Origin: Planktothricoides sp. SR001
Lineage (GTDB): Bacteria; Cyanobacteriota; Cyanobacteriia; Cyanobacteriales; Laspinemataceae
Length of the DNA stretch: 64,000 bases
Assembly: GCF_001276715.1 (NCBI RefSeq)
Contig: NZ_LIUQ01000021.1
Span: 45,721-109,720 of the forward strand
Reading direction: 5' to 3'
Shown here: positions 34,625-44,075 of the stretch, piece after piece
Numbering within the stretch: the first letter of the stretch is position 1
Layout: each line of letters starts with the position of its first letter
Made by a program: the position numbers and the translations under genes
Notes under the pieces: generated by a model
The model's database searches: none
Told to the model about the DNA's origin: nothing
What the model saw: only the letters and a program-made list of their open reading frames with translations

Positions 34625-36406
34625 ATGAATTCAGAACAACCATTAGGCTCAGTCATTCAAGGTTCCCTAAGTAACGGACTCGAAGTAAAACTGCATCCAG
34701 ATGTCTCTGTAGAAGACATGAGGGTGGGCAAATTTTTAGTCATCCGAGGAGCGCGATCGCTATTTTTTTGCATTCTCACCGATGTCACCCTGGGTACTTC
34801 CAGCGAGAGAATTTTGATTAACCCACCGCCACCGGAAGATGACTTTATGCAAGCGGTTCTAGCGGGAAGCGGCACTTATGGCACAATTAATCTATCGCCA
34901 ATGTTAATGTTGGCTCCTGAAACTTCTGAAAGTGGCTGGAGTGTAGAATCTCTCCTCAAAACTCAATCCAGTGCTAATAAAAATGGATCAAATAACAACT
35001 CAAATAACAACTCAAATAACAACGGAAAAAATAACGGATTAGCCTCGTATCAAGCCAACACTGGCACACCGATGCAACTATTGCCGGTCAAAACCATTCC
35101 CAGCCATTTCTCCCAAGTTTATGAAGCCAGCGAAAGAGATTTTCGGGCCGTATTTGGCTGGGAAGATGACCCTCAGCGGCGGAATTTTGCCGTAGGACAA
35201 CCTTTAGACATGGATGTACCCGTCTGCATTGACCTCGATCGCTTCGTAGAAAGAAGTAACGGCGTCTTTGGCAAATCCGGCACTGGGAAATCTTTCTTAA
35301 CCCGTCTGTTGCTGTCGGGAATTATCCGCAAACAAGCGGCAGTGAATCTGATTTTTGATATGCACTCAGAATATGGCTGGGAAGCTCAATGTGAAGGCAA
35401 ACAAGTCAGTACCGTCAAAGGGTTACGGCAGCTATTCCCCCATCAAGTGCAGATATATACCCTTGACCCGGACTCTACCCGCAGACGGGGAATTCGCGAT
35501 GCCCAAGAACTTTATTTAGGTTATGACCAAATAGAAGTAGAAGATATCAGCTTGGTTGCCAGAGAACTCAACCTTTCCGAAGCAAGTATCGAAAATGCTT
35601 ACATCCTTCAAGGGGAATTTGGGTCATCTTGGATTAAAGATTTACTGGATATGAATAATGAGGATATTCAAGACTTTTGCGATCAAAAGCGGGGGAATAA
35701 ATCCTCAATTATGGCGTTACAACGGAAATTGATGCGGTTGGATCGACTGAAATATATTAAAACCCGTTGTCCCCAGAATTATCTCTCCCAAATTTTGGCC
35801 AATTTAGAAGCGGGTAAGCACGTTGTAATTGAGTTTGGTTCTCACTCGGATATGTTGTCTTATATGTTAGCCACGAATGTGATTACCCGGCGCATTCACC
35901 GGGCTTATGTGGAAAAATCCGAGAAGTTTCTCCAAACCAAAAATCCCAGCGATCGCCCCCGACAACTGGTGATTACCATTGAAGAAGCCCACCGCTTTCT
36001 CGATAGCGCTACGGTGCGTCAAACCATCTTTGGCACCATTGCCAGAGAAATGCGGAAATATTTCGTCACCATGTTAGTGGTCGATCAACGTCCCTCTGGA
36101 ATTGATAACGAGGTGATGTCACAAATTGGCACGCGAATTACGGCGTTACTTAACGATGAAAAAGATATTGAAGCAATTTTTACCGGCGTTTCTGGCGGGC
36201 AAAATTTGCGTTCTGTGTTAGCAAAACTTGACTCTAAACAACAAGCTTTAGTCTTAGGTCATGCGGTGCCCATGCCCGTGGTGGTGCGAACTCGTGCTTA
36301 TGACCAACAATTTTATCGAGAAATTGGCGATATGTCCTGGGATGAAATGGATACGGAAACGTTATTAAAAGTGGCCGAAGCCGCCAAAGCGGATTTAGGG
36401 TTTTAG
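34625..36406 (+). CDS. HerA-like ATPase (DUF87)
   Basis: A 593-residue P-loop ATPase of the HerA/FtsK class. An N-terminal beta-barrel-like part (HAS domain style, about 1-100) is followed by an Asn-rich low-complexity linker made by a 12-bp DNA repeat (about 120-138). Then come Walker A GKSGTGKS (216-223), Walker B LVITIEEAHRF (about 446-456) and ERMRK-like AREMRKYFVTMLVVDQRP with a sensor Gln/Arg. Family members are hexameric DNA translocases, in archaea paired with NurA nuclease for end resection. No NurA-like nuclease is adjacent, so the partner is unknown. Many cyanobacteria carry this gene, so it may be housekeeping rather than defence. Confidence 0.88.
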   Translation: MNSEQPLGSVIQGSLSNGLEVKLHPDVSVEDMRVGKFLVIRGARSLFFCILTDVTLGTSSERILINPPPPEDDFMQAVLAGSGTYGTINLSPMLMLAPETSESGWSVESLLKTQSSANKNGSNNNSNNNSNNNGKNNGLASYQANTGTPMQLLPVKTIPSHFSQVYEASERDFRAVFGWEDDPQRRNFAVGQPLDMDVPVCIDLDRFVERSNGVFGKSGTGKSFLTRLLLSGIIRKQAAVNLIFDMHSEYGWEAQCEGKQVSTVKGLRQLFPHQVQIYTLDPDSTRRRGIRDAQELYLGYDQIEVEDISLVARELNLSEASIENAYILQGEFGSSWIKDLLDMNNEDIQDFCDQKRGNKSSIMALQRKLMRLDRLKYIKTRCPQNYLSQILANLEAGKHVVIEFGSHSDMLSYMLATNVITRRIHRAYVEKSEKFLQTKNPSDRPRQLVITIEEAHRFLDSATVRQTIFGTIAREMRKYFVTMLVVDQRPSGIDNEVMSQIGTRITALLNDEKDIEAIFTGVSGGQNLRSVLAKLDSKQQALVLGHAVPMPVVVRTRAYDQQFYREIGDMSWDEMDTETLLKVAEAAKADLGF

Positions 36407-37226
36407 GAAAAAAAGGAATCAAATAACAAATAACCAACAACAAATAATCAACAACCAACAACAAATAACCAACAACAAAAAATTTTGATTAAGTATTTTT
36501 GCGGATTGTCGTCAATGTAGTACAAGTGTAATATGGTAGTAGATTAAAAATTCAACCCAGATAATTCGCCAGTCACCGAGAAAGAAAAGGAATGGGGCGT
36601 AAACATGGCATGGGTACGCGCATTCAATTTTTGCCCTGACAGAAGTTCATGGGCGATCGCTGCTGTTAGGTTTAATTTCTTTGGGATTACTGGGTACAGT
36701 TGCTATATCAAGTCGATGGAATCAAGCAAAAATTTTTTTCTCGATAACCCGGAATTCGAGATTAACCCACTGTAGTCATAGTGCAGTGATGACAAATGAT
36801 TATCAATGATGATGAATCCATGTCATTCGTCCTTGGCACTTTGCCAGGGTCAGTCCCGTCCAATCATTTAGTCACATTTAGTCAAATCACTTAGGAGAGA
36901 GATTTTACGGAACATTTCATCTTTCTGCGGGTAGCGAGTGATCTTGTAAATCTTTACAAACTTTTAATTTTGACTTACGATAATAAAACAAACTCATAAC
37001 GACTTCGCTTTAGCGGGATAAACCTACCTTTCATTCTCGGTGGCGGCTGAGTCACTCAGGCAAATTCCTGGTATCCAGCCTGGTATCCAGCCTGGATCCC
37101 AGCTTTGACTAGGACTTCCTTATATCAGATATCTCCTGGATGACTGGATAATTTTTTTTCTAGGGATCCGGAAAAGTCGCCATCAAAAAGGCTACGCATC
37201 TAATCTGTTTGGAGAACTGCAACCCT
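36407..37226. other. Long intergenic region upstream of the sigma factor gene
   Basis: Starts with an AACAACAAATAACCAAC tract (36420-36480). Further on, one frame at about 36620-36720 reads ALTEVHGRSLLLGLISLG and further hydrophobic residues but has no start codon; it may be a relic of a membrane peptide. Direct repeats of CCTGGTATCCAG lie at 37068-37092. The rest shows nothing I can name and probably includes a long regulated leader for the sigma factor. Confidence 0.4.
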
Positions 37227-38231
37227 ATGCCCACGATCAAAAACCAATCAACCACCACCCAGCAAAGCAATATGAGTACACGACGTAGTGAAACGAGTGA
37301 TAGCATTCGGGCTTATCTACATGAAATCGGTCGTGTACCCCTGCTGACTCATGAGCAAGAGATTGTGTATGGGAAGCAGGTACAGCAAATGATGAAGTTG
37401 CTAGAGGATCAAGAAGCTTTGGCGAAAAAATTAAATCGCCAGCCAATTGAGCAGGAATGGGCTGACCATGTGAATTTGACGGTTTCTGAACTTCAGAGAT
37501 TGTTGGATCTGGGGCAGCGGGCGAAGCGAAAAATGATTGAATCCAATTTGCGTTTGGTGGTGGCGATCGCCAAGAAATACCAAAAGCGCAATCTGGAATT
37601 TTTGGATCTGATCCAAGAAGGCACCCTCGGCTTGGAACGGGGGGTAGAAAAATTCGATCCCATGCGGGGCTATAAGTTTTCTACTTATGCTTACTGGTGG
37701 ATTCGCCAAGCAATTACCCGAGCGATCGCCCAACAAGCCCGCACGATTCGTCTACCCATTCACATCACGGAAAAACTGAATAAAATCAAACGAGTGCAGC
37801 GGGAACTCAGTCAAAAACTGGGTCGCACCCCAACACCGGCAGAAATTGGGGAAATTTTGGATCTGCAACCCGCCCAAATTCGGGAATATCTGCTGCTTTC
37901 CCGTCAGCCGGTTTCTTTGGATTTGCGAGTTGGGGACAACCAAGATACGGAATTGCAAGACCTGCTCGAAGATGTGGACGCTTCCCCAGAAAATTACATT
38001 ATGCAAGAGTTGTTGCGGGAAGACTTGCATAATTTATTAGATGAATTAACCCCGCAACAAAAAGATGTGATTATGCTCCGGTTTGGCTTCAAAGATGGGC
38101 GCGAGCTTTCTTTAGCCAAAGTCGGTGCCGCCCTGAAACTCAGCCGTGAGAGAGTCCGCCAATTAGAGCATCAAGCTTTGGCGCATCTGCGGCGGCGTCG
38201 GGCGAATGTGCAAGAATATTTCGCCAGCTAA
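37227..38231 (+). CDS. Group 2 sigma-70 family RNA polymerase sigma factor
   Basis: A 334-residue sigma factor. Region 1.2 (SIRAYLHEIGRVPLL), region 2 (NLRLVVAIAKKYQKRN, LIQEGTLGLERGVEKFDP, GYKFSTYAYWWIRQAI), region 3 and region 4.2 (LSLAKVGAALKLSRERVRQLE) are complete. It lacks the long N-terminus of the principal sigma, fitting the non-essential group 2 sigmas (SigB-E) that cyanobacteria use for stress, dark or nitrogen responses. Which paralogue it is cannot be told. ATG at 37227 is preferred to an in-frame TTG at 37209 because GGAG lies 12 bases before it. A strong terminator follows. Confidence 0.95.
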   Translation: MPTIKNQSTTTQQSNMSTRRSETSDSIRAYLHEIGRVPLLTHEQEIVYGKQVQQMMKLLEDQEALAKKLNRQPIEQEWADHVNLTVSELQRLLDLGQRAKRKMIESNLRLVVAIAKKYQKRNLEFLDLIQEGTLGLERGVEKFDPMRGYKFSTYAYWWIRQAITRAIAQQARTIRLPIHITEKLNKIKRVQRELSQKLGRTPTPAEIGEILDLQPAQIREYLLLSRQPVSLDLRVGDNQDTELQDLLEDVDASPENYIMQELLREDLHNLLDELTPQQKDVIMLRFGFKDGRELSLAKVGAALKLSRERVRQLEHQALAHLRRRRANVQEYFAS

Positions 38232-38327
38232 TCCAGCTAAGAATAATCCAGCTAAGAATAATCCAGCGAAAAATATTGTTAGCAATTTTTAGCAAATAGA
38301 ATCACTGGCAAAGCCAAATAAATTCCC

Positions 38328-38366
38328 AAGACCAGAGAAATTAATGATTCTCTGGTCTTTGTTTTG
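38328..38366 (+). terminator. Intrinsic terminator after the sigma factor gene
   Basis: An 11-bp perfect stem (AAGACCAGAGA at 38328-38338 and its complement at 38349-38359) with a ten-base loop, followed by TTTGTTTT. It is about 100 bases downstream of the sigma factor stop. Confidence 0.88.
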
Positions 38367-38554
38367 TCCTAGGGATACGGTGTGCTGACTGAAAACCTGG
38401 ACACTTGAAAAAATATGGGTTAATTTAGGCGTGTTTGTGACTTGCTCAGGCAGTCAAATTCCTGACCATCATTTTCAGGGTTAGTATCTACATATTGACG
38501 AGCCGAAGTCTTGCAAATCAAGGGTTGATCTTAAACAGGGGATAAGAAACTTCA

Positions 38555-39895
38555 ATGACAATGAAGGATACAGAGAATCAGCATCCTGAACGGATCAGCT
38601 TGTTGACCGCGATCTGTCTTGTGGTCGCGAATATGATTGGCACCGGGGTGTTCACTTCTCTGGGTTTTCAGGTGGTGGATATTCAGTCCGGTTTTTCTTT
38701 GTTGTTTTTATGGTTTGTTGGGGGAGTTTTCGCCCTCTGTGGCGCCCTGGCTTACGGGGAATTGGGGGCGGCGATGCCCCGGTCTGGGGGTGAATATCAC
38801 TATTTATCTAAGATATATCATCCGGCTTTAGGCTTTCTTTCGGGATGGCTTTCGGTGACGGTGGGGTTTGCGGCGCCGATCGCTGCTGCCGCGATCGCAT
38901 TAGGAAGGTATTTCTGTAGAATCATTTGGGAACCAGAAAATATACCCAGTTTTTACCCACAGGCGATCGCTTTATTCGTGGTGATCGTGATTTCTCTATT
39001 GAATACCAAAGATTTGAAACTGGCCAGTTCATTTCAACAGATATTTACCCTGTTAAAAGTGCTGCTGATTGTGGTATTTATTGCCTGCGGATTGGTTATG
39101 GCTACTCCCCAAGATATTAGCTTTTTGCCCTCTGCCGCCGATCCAAATCTGATTTTTAGTGCGCCGTTTGCCATTTCAATGGTCTATGTCACTTATTCTT
39201 ATTCCGGTTGGAATGCGGCGATTTATTTAGCCAGTGATATTGACCAACCGGCCAAAAATCTGCCCCGGTCTTTGCTGCTGGGAACGGTGATCGTTATGGT
39301 GTTATATTTGTTGTTAAACTTGGTTTTTCTCTACAGTACCCCCATCGATCAACTAGCCGGACAATTGGAAATTGGTTATATTTCTGGGAATCAGATTTTT
39401 GGGGCGATCGGGGCTAAAATTATGGCATTCTTAATTTCTTTTGGCCTAATTTCTTCCATTAGTTCAATGGTTTTAGCCGGCCCAAGGGTGACACAGGTGA
39501 TTGGGGAAGATATCCCGGTTTTCCGAATTTTAGCCAAGAAAAATGCGCTGGGAATTCCTTATACTGCGATTTTATTCCAATTGGCGATCGTGATATTTTT
39601 CATCATCACCGCCACATTTGAATCTGTGATTACTTATCTGGGATTTACGCTGACTCTTTCTTCTTTTCTCACAGTCTTAGGGGTATTTGTCCATAGAATT
39701 CGCTACCCTGAAGTGGCGCGACCATATAAAACTTGGGGCTATCCGGTGACGCCAATAATTTTTCTCTTAATTAGTCTGTGGATTATGATATTTCTCTTAA
39801 GAGATAAACCGATTGAATCGGTGGCGGGTTTATACACGATCGCCCTGGGATTGCCGGTCTATTTCTGGGCTGTGAAGAAAAAACTTGCTGATTAA
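38555..39895 (+). CDS. APC-family amino acid permease
   Basis: A 446-residue membrane protein with about 12 helices. The first helix has the APC signature VANMIGTGVFTSLGF, followed by CGALAYGELGAAMPRSGGEY, the consensus amphipathic loop of amino acid/polyamine/cation symporters. Later GWNAAIYLASDIDQPAKNLPRSL and the C-terminal FVHRIRYPEVARPYKTWGYP support the LAT/CAT-like branch. It probably imports amino acids by proton symport or exchange; the substrate is unknown. The gene is monocistronic or shares a transcript with the lipoprotein gene 59 bases downstream. Confidence 0.92.
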   Translation: MTMKDTENQHPERISLLTAICLVVANMIGTGVFTSLGFQVVDIQSGFSLLFLWFVGGVFALCGALAYGELGAAMPRSGGEYHYLSKIYHPALGFLSGWLSVTVGFAAPIAAAAIALGRYFCRIIWEPENIPSFYPQAIALFVVIVISLLNTKDLKLASSFQQIFTLLKVLLIVVFIACGLVMATPQDISFLPSAADPNLIFSAPFAISMVYVTYSYSGWNAAIYLASDIDQPAKNLPRSLLLGTVIVMVLYLLLNLVFLYSTPIDQLAGQLEIGYISGNQIFGAIGAKIMAFLISFGLISSISSMVLAGPRVTQVIGEDIPVFRILAKKNALGIPYTAILFQLAIVIFFIITATFESVITYLGFTLTLSSFLTVLGVFVHRIRYPEVARPYKTWGYPVTPIIFLLISLWIMIFLLRDKPIESVAGLYTIALGLPVYFWAVKKKLAD

Positions 39896-39954
39896 ATTGT
39901 TGCTTGGCTTGCTGAATGCTGAATATTTTCAGCGGTTAAACTCCTAAGAAGTCT

Positions 39955-41262
39955 ATGACTATCAAAATTACCATGAATCAAAAAATGAATCAAAAAATGA
40001 ATCAAAAAGTCACGCGATCGCTTTTATTAGCCATCATCTCTACCCTAGTTTTTATTCAGTCTTGTAACAATCCGCAAACTGAAGGCAGCAAAATCGAAAA
40101 TAGCAGCCAAACGGCCAACACAAATCAGACCACCGCAAGCAACCCAGAGGCAGTCACCGAAGAACCTACAGCCACGCCAAAACCTGAACCAAACCCCGAT
40201 CCCTTAGCCCAATTCGATTTAGAAAAATCGGCCAAATTAACGGATACTGCCAAGTTAATTGCGGGGATGAAAATTGAGGATGCTAGTCCCCTCGCTGCCA
40301 TCCAAAATACTACCGGTTGGAAAAATCATGCTCAATATTTTCAAAAGGGTTGGCCGCAACTAGAAAATCAACAACTTGCTAAAGTCAGAAAATGGACTGA
40401 AACGGAACTCAAAACCATCAACGAATCTGCGCCATCAATATTTTATCCTTTTAGCGGACCTGATTTTTTATACGCTTATTCTTTCTTCCCCAACGCCAAA
40501 GAATATGTAATGATTGGCCTTGAACCTGTGGGCACAGTCCCGGATTTGCTGAATATGTTAGAGGGACAGCGATCGCAACAATTACAAATTATTAATCAGT
40601 CCCTTTATGCCATTCTTGAATATAGCTTTTTCCGCACAAAAGCGATGGCAGTGGATTTAGCCAAACAAGGAGTTTTGCCCATTTTATTACTATTTTTGGC
40701 TCGCACAAACAATCAAATTTTGGATGTGCAATACGTCGGTTTGGATGCGGAGGCAAAGATTCAAATTTTAGAAACAAGTACCACTCCAGCAGGAATGATT
40801 CCCGGAGTCAAAATTTCGTTTTTACCCGCTGGAGAATCTGAACCTAAAACCCTGCATTATTTTTCTACGGATTTATCTAATGATGGCGTGAAGAAAACCC
40901 CACAGTTAGTAGAATTTGCCCAAGGTTATGCCAAGGATTCAGTCACTTATTTGAAAGCGGCTTCTTATTTGATGTATAATGAATCATTTTCCACGATTCG
41001 GGAGTTAATTCTCAACCAAAGCTATGCGGTGTTGCAGGATGATTCCGGAATGCCCGTTAAACATTTTGATGAAGCAAAATGGGAGCGGAAATTTTACGGC
41101 CAATACATTGCCCCGATTGATTTATTTGCCAGTCGATATCAGGCTGATTTGCGAAAAATTTATCAAAGCGATAAGACGATTCAGCCTTTAGATTTTGGCA
41201 TTGGCTATAAATTTTACAAAGACTCTAATTTAATGTTAGCCACTCGGAAAGCAGCGCAATAA
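39955..41262 (+). CDS. Putative lipoprotein, unrecognised
   Basis: A 435-residue protein. The N-terminus has a basic start, a hydrophobic stretch (LLLAIISTLVFIQSC) and a lipobox-like Cys, then a Ser/Thr/Pro-rich tether to about residue 85. It is therefore probably exported and lipid-anchored. Three in-frame copies of MNQK at the start come from a tandem 12-bp DNA repeat (39972-40007), and any of those ATGs could be the true start. The globular part (about 90-435; FYPFSGPDFLYAYSFFPNAKEYVMIGLEPVG) is not recognised, though similar proteins of unknown function are common in bacteria. Confidence 0.75.
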   Translation: MTIKITMNQKMNQKMNQKVTRSLLLAIISTLVFIQSCNNPQTEGSKIENSSQTANTNQTTASNPEAVTEEPTATPKPEPNPDPLAQFDLEKSAKLTDTAKLIAGMKIEDASPLAAIQNTTGWKNHAQYFQKGWPQLENQQLAKVRKWTETELKTINESAPSIFYPFSGPDFLYAYSFFPNAKEYVMIGLEPVGTVPDLLNMLEGQRSQQLQIINQSLYAILEYSFFRTKAMAVDLAKQGVLPILLLFLARTNNQILDVQYVGLDAEAKIQILETSTTPAGMIPGVKISFLPAGESEPKTLHYFSTDLSNDGVKKTPQLVEFAQGYAKDSVTYLKAASYLMYNESFSTIRELILNQSYAVLQDDSGMPVKHFDEAKWERKFYGQYIAPIDLFASRYQADLRKIYQSDKTIQPLDFGIGYKFYKDSNLMLATRKAAQ

Positions 41263-41279
41263 AAGTTAAGCAATTAATT

Positions 41280-41361
41280 CACCGCCATTAACACAAGAAA
41301 AGAAACCCGGTTTCGCCGAAGTTATCAAAGAAACCCGGTTTCTGGCACCGCGATGGAAAGT
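41280..41361. repeat. CCGG palindrome pair
   Basis: GAAACCCGGTTTCGCCGAAG and AAGAAACCCGGTTTCTGG, about 25 bases apart, lie between two convergent genes. Same family as clusters 1-6. Confidence 0.85.
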
Positions 41362-41661
41362 TTATAATCCCACGGCTTCTAATAAAGGTTGGATGGTTTC
41401 CCAGGTCAGTCCTTGCTCAATGTAAATGGGATTTGTGGGATTTAATGGACCTTGTAGGCGATCGATGGTCAAAATTTCTGCGGTATCGGGAAGTACCGGC
41501 ACATCTGGGTCAAAAGCAGTTGGACGCATTAAAGAACTAGAATATCCTTTGAAAATGGCAATTTCATCCGCTTCCCCATCAATTTCTGCTTTCACAATTA
41601 GCACTTCAGTGGGACGCTTAATCGTGTATTTTTCTAATCGTTGAATGATTTGCTCTGTCAT
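41362..41661 (-). CDS. Conserved cyanobacterial small protein
   Basis: A 99-residue protein (IIQRLEKYTIKRPTEVLIVKAE, FKGYSSSLMRPTAFDPDVPVLP, then AEILTIDRLQGP). I recall this type as a short family shared by cyanobacteria and plastid-containing eukaryotes (DUF7734-like), of unknown function. No signal peptide or membrane helix is seen. The family name is from memory and not certain. Confidence 0.7.
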   Translation of the reverse strand: MTEQIIQRLEKYTIKRPTEVLIVKAEIDGEADEIAIFKGYSSSLMRPTAFDPDVPVLPDTAEILTIDRLQGPLNPTNPIYIEQGLTWETIQPLLEAVGL

Positions 41662-42133
41662 TTTAATTCCAGTCTTAATTCAAGTTTATTGTTGATGTGG
41701 TGGGAATTGCCCGCTATTGTCCTCTCAATTATATCAAGCATCAGAAATTATTTCTACAATTATTGCTACGATTGCGAGGTTATTTTGGGCGCAAGCATTG
41801 CGACCCTATGCATTTTCTATTACAGCAATTTTCTCAGCAAGTAAACCACAAATACCTGTAGGGGCGAAGCATGACCGCAGACAAATCATTGCTGAAAATA
41901 TTGTAAGGGCGAAGCATTCCGTAGGGGCGAATGGCCATTCGCCCTTGTACGGGCGAATGGCCATTCGCCCCTACTGCTGAAAATATTAAATGAACTGCCG
42001 GAATGCTTCGCCCCTACCGGAATGCTTCGCCCTAAAGTGGTTGAGTAATCTGAAAAACGCTGTAAAAACAATATTAACTCAGAGGGTTAAACCGGGTTTG
42101 TTTGCCGATGGGATGCTTCGGTGAATCATTGAT
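41662..42133. repeat. Repeat cluster 7
   Basis: Overlapping pieces of the GGGGCGAAGCAT and GGGGCGAATGGCCATT families (41861-42032), including two GGGCGAATGGCCATTCGCCC palindromes about 20 bases apart (about 41925-41973) and GCATGACCGCAG variants. No gene is supported. Confidence 0.85.
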
Positions 42134-43528
42134 TTAATCACTGTCAGTGGCCATAAATGCGATCGCATAATGCCGCAATAGAGGAGGTAGCACATAAGAT
42201 TTTTCGGTTTTTTCAATTAAACAACGCCTGGTTAAAGATTGCAGGGCATTGAGTAACTCTGACGCCGAAATATGATTAGCTTCTAGCAACATAGCCAAAG
42301 TGACTGGTTTTTCTTCCTTAGCTAACCGGGAAATCACCTCTATTTCCATTTGCGATAACCGCTTAAATTGTGGCGCTAAATTATCGACTAAATCTTCCGT
42401 TAATAAAATAGTATTCTCTAAGAATAACTCCCTAGGGCTGAGATCCAAGTCTTGCATCAAATTGGCCAATATTTTTAACCATAAAGGATTGCCTTGGTAC
42501 AGGGAAATCAGGGATTGACTCATCTCTGAACTAGCAATCCCTCGATCCTTAAATATTTTTAGCGCTGCGTTGTAGTTTAAGCCCCGAAGTTTGAGGCTGT
42601 GAATGGGATGATACTCGCTGTTGTGCTGGGGAACTTGTCTCGGTTGTTCCCACCCAATTAGTAAGAAGCAACTTTGATGGGATAATTCCTCAATTTGTTT
42701 AAAAAAAGTGGCATAATCCTGGGTTTCGGGTTTATATTCTCCGGCAGATTTTCCCGGACTAAATAGGTGTTGAACATCATCGAATACGACTAAACAACGA
42801 TGCTTTTGTAGATATTTAATCAGAGATAAAGGCTGAGGGTTCTTTTGACCTAATTGGATTTCTGACGGCTGGGAAAAAAAATCAATTAGACTGGTTTCCA
42901 GTTGGGCAAAAGTGGGGCATTTTTCCAGACTGCGCCACACTACATAGTCAAATTCATCTTTAATTTCGCGGATGAGTTCGGTTGCCAAGGTCGTTTTGCC
43001 AATGCCACTCATCCCCTCGATGGTGACAAGGCGGCAATTTTCTTGAATCACCCATTGTTTCAAGGTTTTTAGTTCATCGGTGCGGTCATAACAAATCCGC
43101 AAATCTGGCATTTCGCTCAAATCTTGATGCAGGGTTTCTGTTGATGTGGCTTCAGGATTTTTCAGATTATTTTCGCTCTTGGGGATATCTGAGAAAGGTA
43201 AAGTTTCCCTACAAAAATTTATGCTACAAATTTTTATAGAATCTCGGAGAGAATTATCGGAAAAAATAGAAATTTGCAACCTTTCCATTGTGGATCGCAA
43301 ATTTGATTTATGGATATCTTCCCCCAACATTTCTGATAGGATTTGCCACAACTCAGAACCCACATTCCTCACATGACTTTCCGAACAATGAGACTCATCG
43401 GCGATTTCTTGGTATGTCTCACCTTGGACTGTCCCTCGCAGTACCGCTTTTTGCAAGTCATCGAGGTGCTGACCTGTCTTTGCGAACACCAGATCGTCGG
43501 CAAGTTTTAACATTTCCTTAAAATTCAT
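42134..43528 (-). CDS. STAND NTPase (NB-ARC-like) with N-terminal HTH
   Basis: A 464-residue protein from the ATG at 43528 (MNFKEMLKLADDLVFAKTG). Residues 1-80 form the HTH-like module common at the front of cyanobacterial STAND and protease proteins (LQKAVLRGTVQGETYQEIAD, HVRNVGSELWQILSE). An NTPase core follows with Walker A GMSGIGKTT, Walker B CLVVFDDVQHLF, GLNYNAALKIF and the GNPLWLKIL (GxP-like) motif, then a winged-helix region. Usual C-terminal sensors (WD40, TPR) are absent. Such proteins act as ATP-driven switches in regulation or defence. Four tandem TAGGAAAATG units lie just upstream. Confidence 0.88.
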   Translation of the reverse strand: MNFKEMLKLADDLVFAKTGQHLDDLQKAVLRGTVQGETYQEIADESHCSESHVRNVGSELWQILSEMLGEDIHKSNLRSTMERLQISIFSDNSLRDSIKICSINFCRETLPFSDIPKSENNLKNPEATSTETLHQDLSEMPDLRICYDRTDELKTLKQWVIQENCRLVTIEGMSGIGKTTLATELIREIKDEFDYVVWRSLEKCPTFAQLETSLIDFFSQPSEIQLGQKNPQPLSLIKYLQKHRCLVVFDDVQHLFSPGKSAGEYKPETQDYATFFKQIEELSHQSCFLLIGWEQPRQVPQHNSEYHPIHSLKLRGLNYNAALKIFKDRGIASSEMSQSLISLYQGNPLWLKILANLMQDLDLSPRELFLENTILLTEDLVDNLAPQFKRLSQMEIEVISRLAKEEKPVTLAMLLEANHISASELLNALQSLTRRCLIEKTEKSYVLPPLLRHYAIAFMATDSD

Positions 43529-43565
43529 CGGCTTGGTCAATGTCAGGGTTTGCCTATTATATCCG

Positions 43566-43612
43566 ACATTTTCCTGCATTTTCCTACATTTTCCTACATT
43601 TTCCTACAGTAG
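43566..43612 (-). repeat. Tandem decamer upstream of the STAND gene
   Basis: Four copies of CATTTTCCTA (top strand), i.e. TAGGAAAATG on the coding strand of the STAND gene. Each unit holds an AGGA and an ATG four bases later. It may be an operator array or a set of repeated translation-start-like signals; one of these ATGs (43577-43579) is in frame with the gene. Confidence 0.8.
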
Positions 43613-43738
43613 GCAAGGAAATTTACCAAAAATTGCCGATAAAATCGGATATTTTCCGACTATACAGAATATTTTAATCGTTATATCATAGACTGATGAC
43701 ATTTGCTCATCCAAGGAAATCAATAGAGAATGCATTAT

Positions 43739-44071
43739 ATGGGAGAAGCTAAACGTCGTAAAAATCTCGATCCGAATTTCGGTAAAGATGCTTCAGATGC
43801 TAATTGTAGGCAAAAGCTAAAAATTAAAGTTGTTGAGATAGGTCGTTCTGGCTGCCCAGAATATATATTTCTTTCCCCTAATGAACTTAGCGAGTTGAAA
43901 GAAATAGTATTAACAACCTTGGCTTTCAATTTCATACCAACTGATCCGCAGCTTGTTGAAGGTGTTCTAGAAGCGTCTTTAGCCTGTAATTATTGGCGAT
44001 CGGACAGAAGTTTTGAGGATGCGGTTGAACAAGTGATCGATGATATGAGAAGAGCTATGGAGAGGAGATAA
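43739..44071 (+). CDS. MGEAKRRK protein, small
   Basis: A 110-residue protein beginning MGEAKRRKNLDPNFGK. This motif opens many otherwise dissimilar bacterial proteins and its role is unknown. The rest (YIFLSPNELSELKEIVLTT and NYWRSDRSFEDAVEQVIDD) is not recognised. An upstream in-frame ATG at 43730 would add three residues, but the family start is at 43739. The next gene begins four bases after the stop with the same motif, so the two are probably co-translated. Confidence 0.7.
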   Translation: MGEAKRRKNLDPNFGKDASDANCRQKLKIKVVEIGRSGCPEYIFLSPNELSELKEIVLTTLAFNFIPTDPQLVEGVLEASLACNYWRSDRSFEDAVEQVIDDMRRAMERR

Positions 44072-44075
44072 AAAT

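Noticed and set aside
36620..36720. Hydrophobic frame LLLGLISLGLLGTVAIS upstream of the sigma factor
   Set aside because: It has no start codon in frame and no recognisable family; at most a relic, so it was not listed as a gene.
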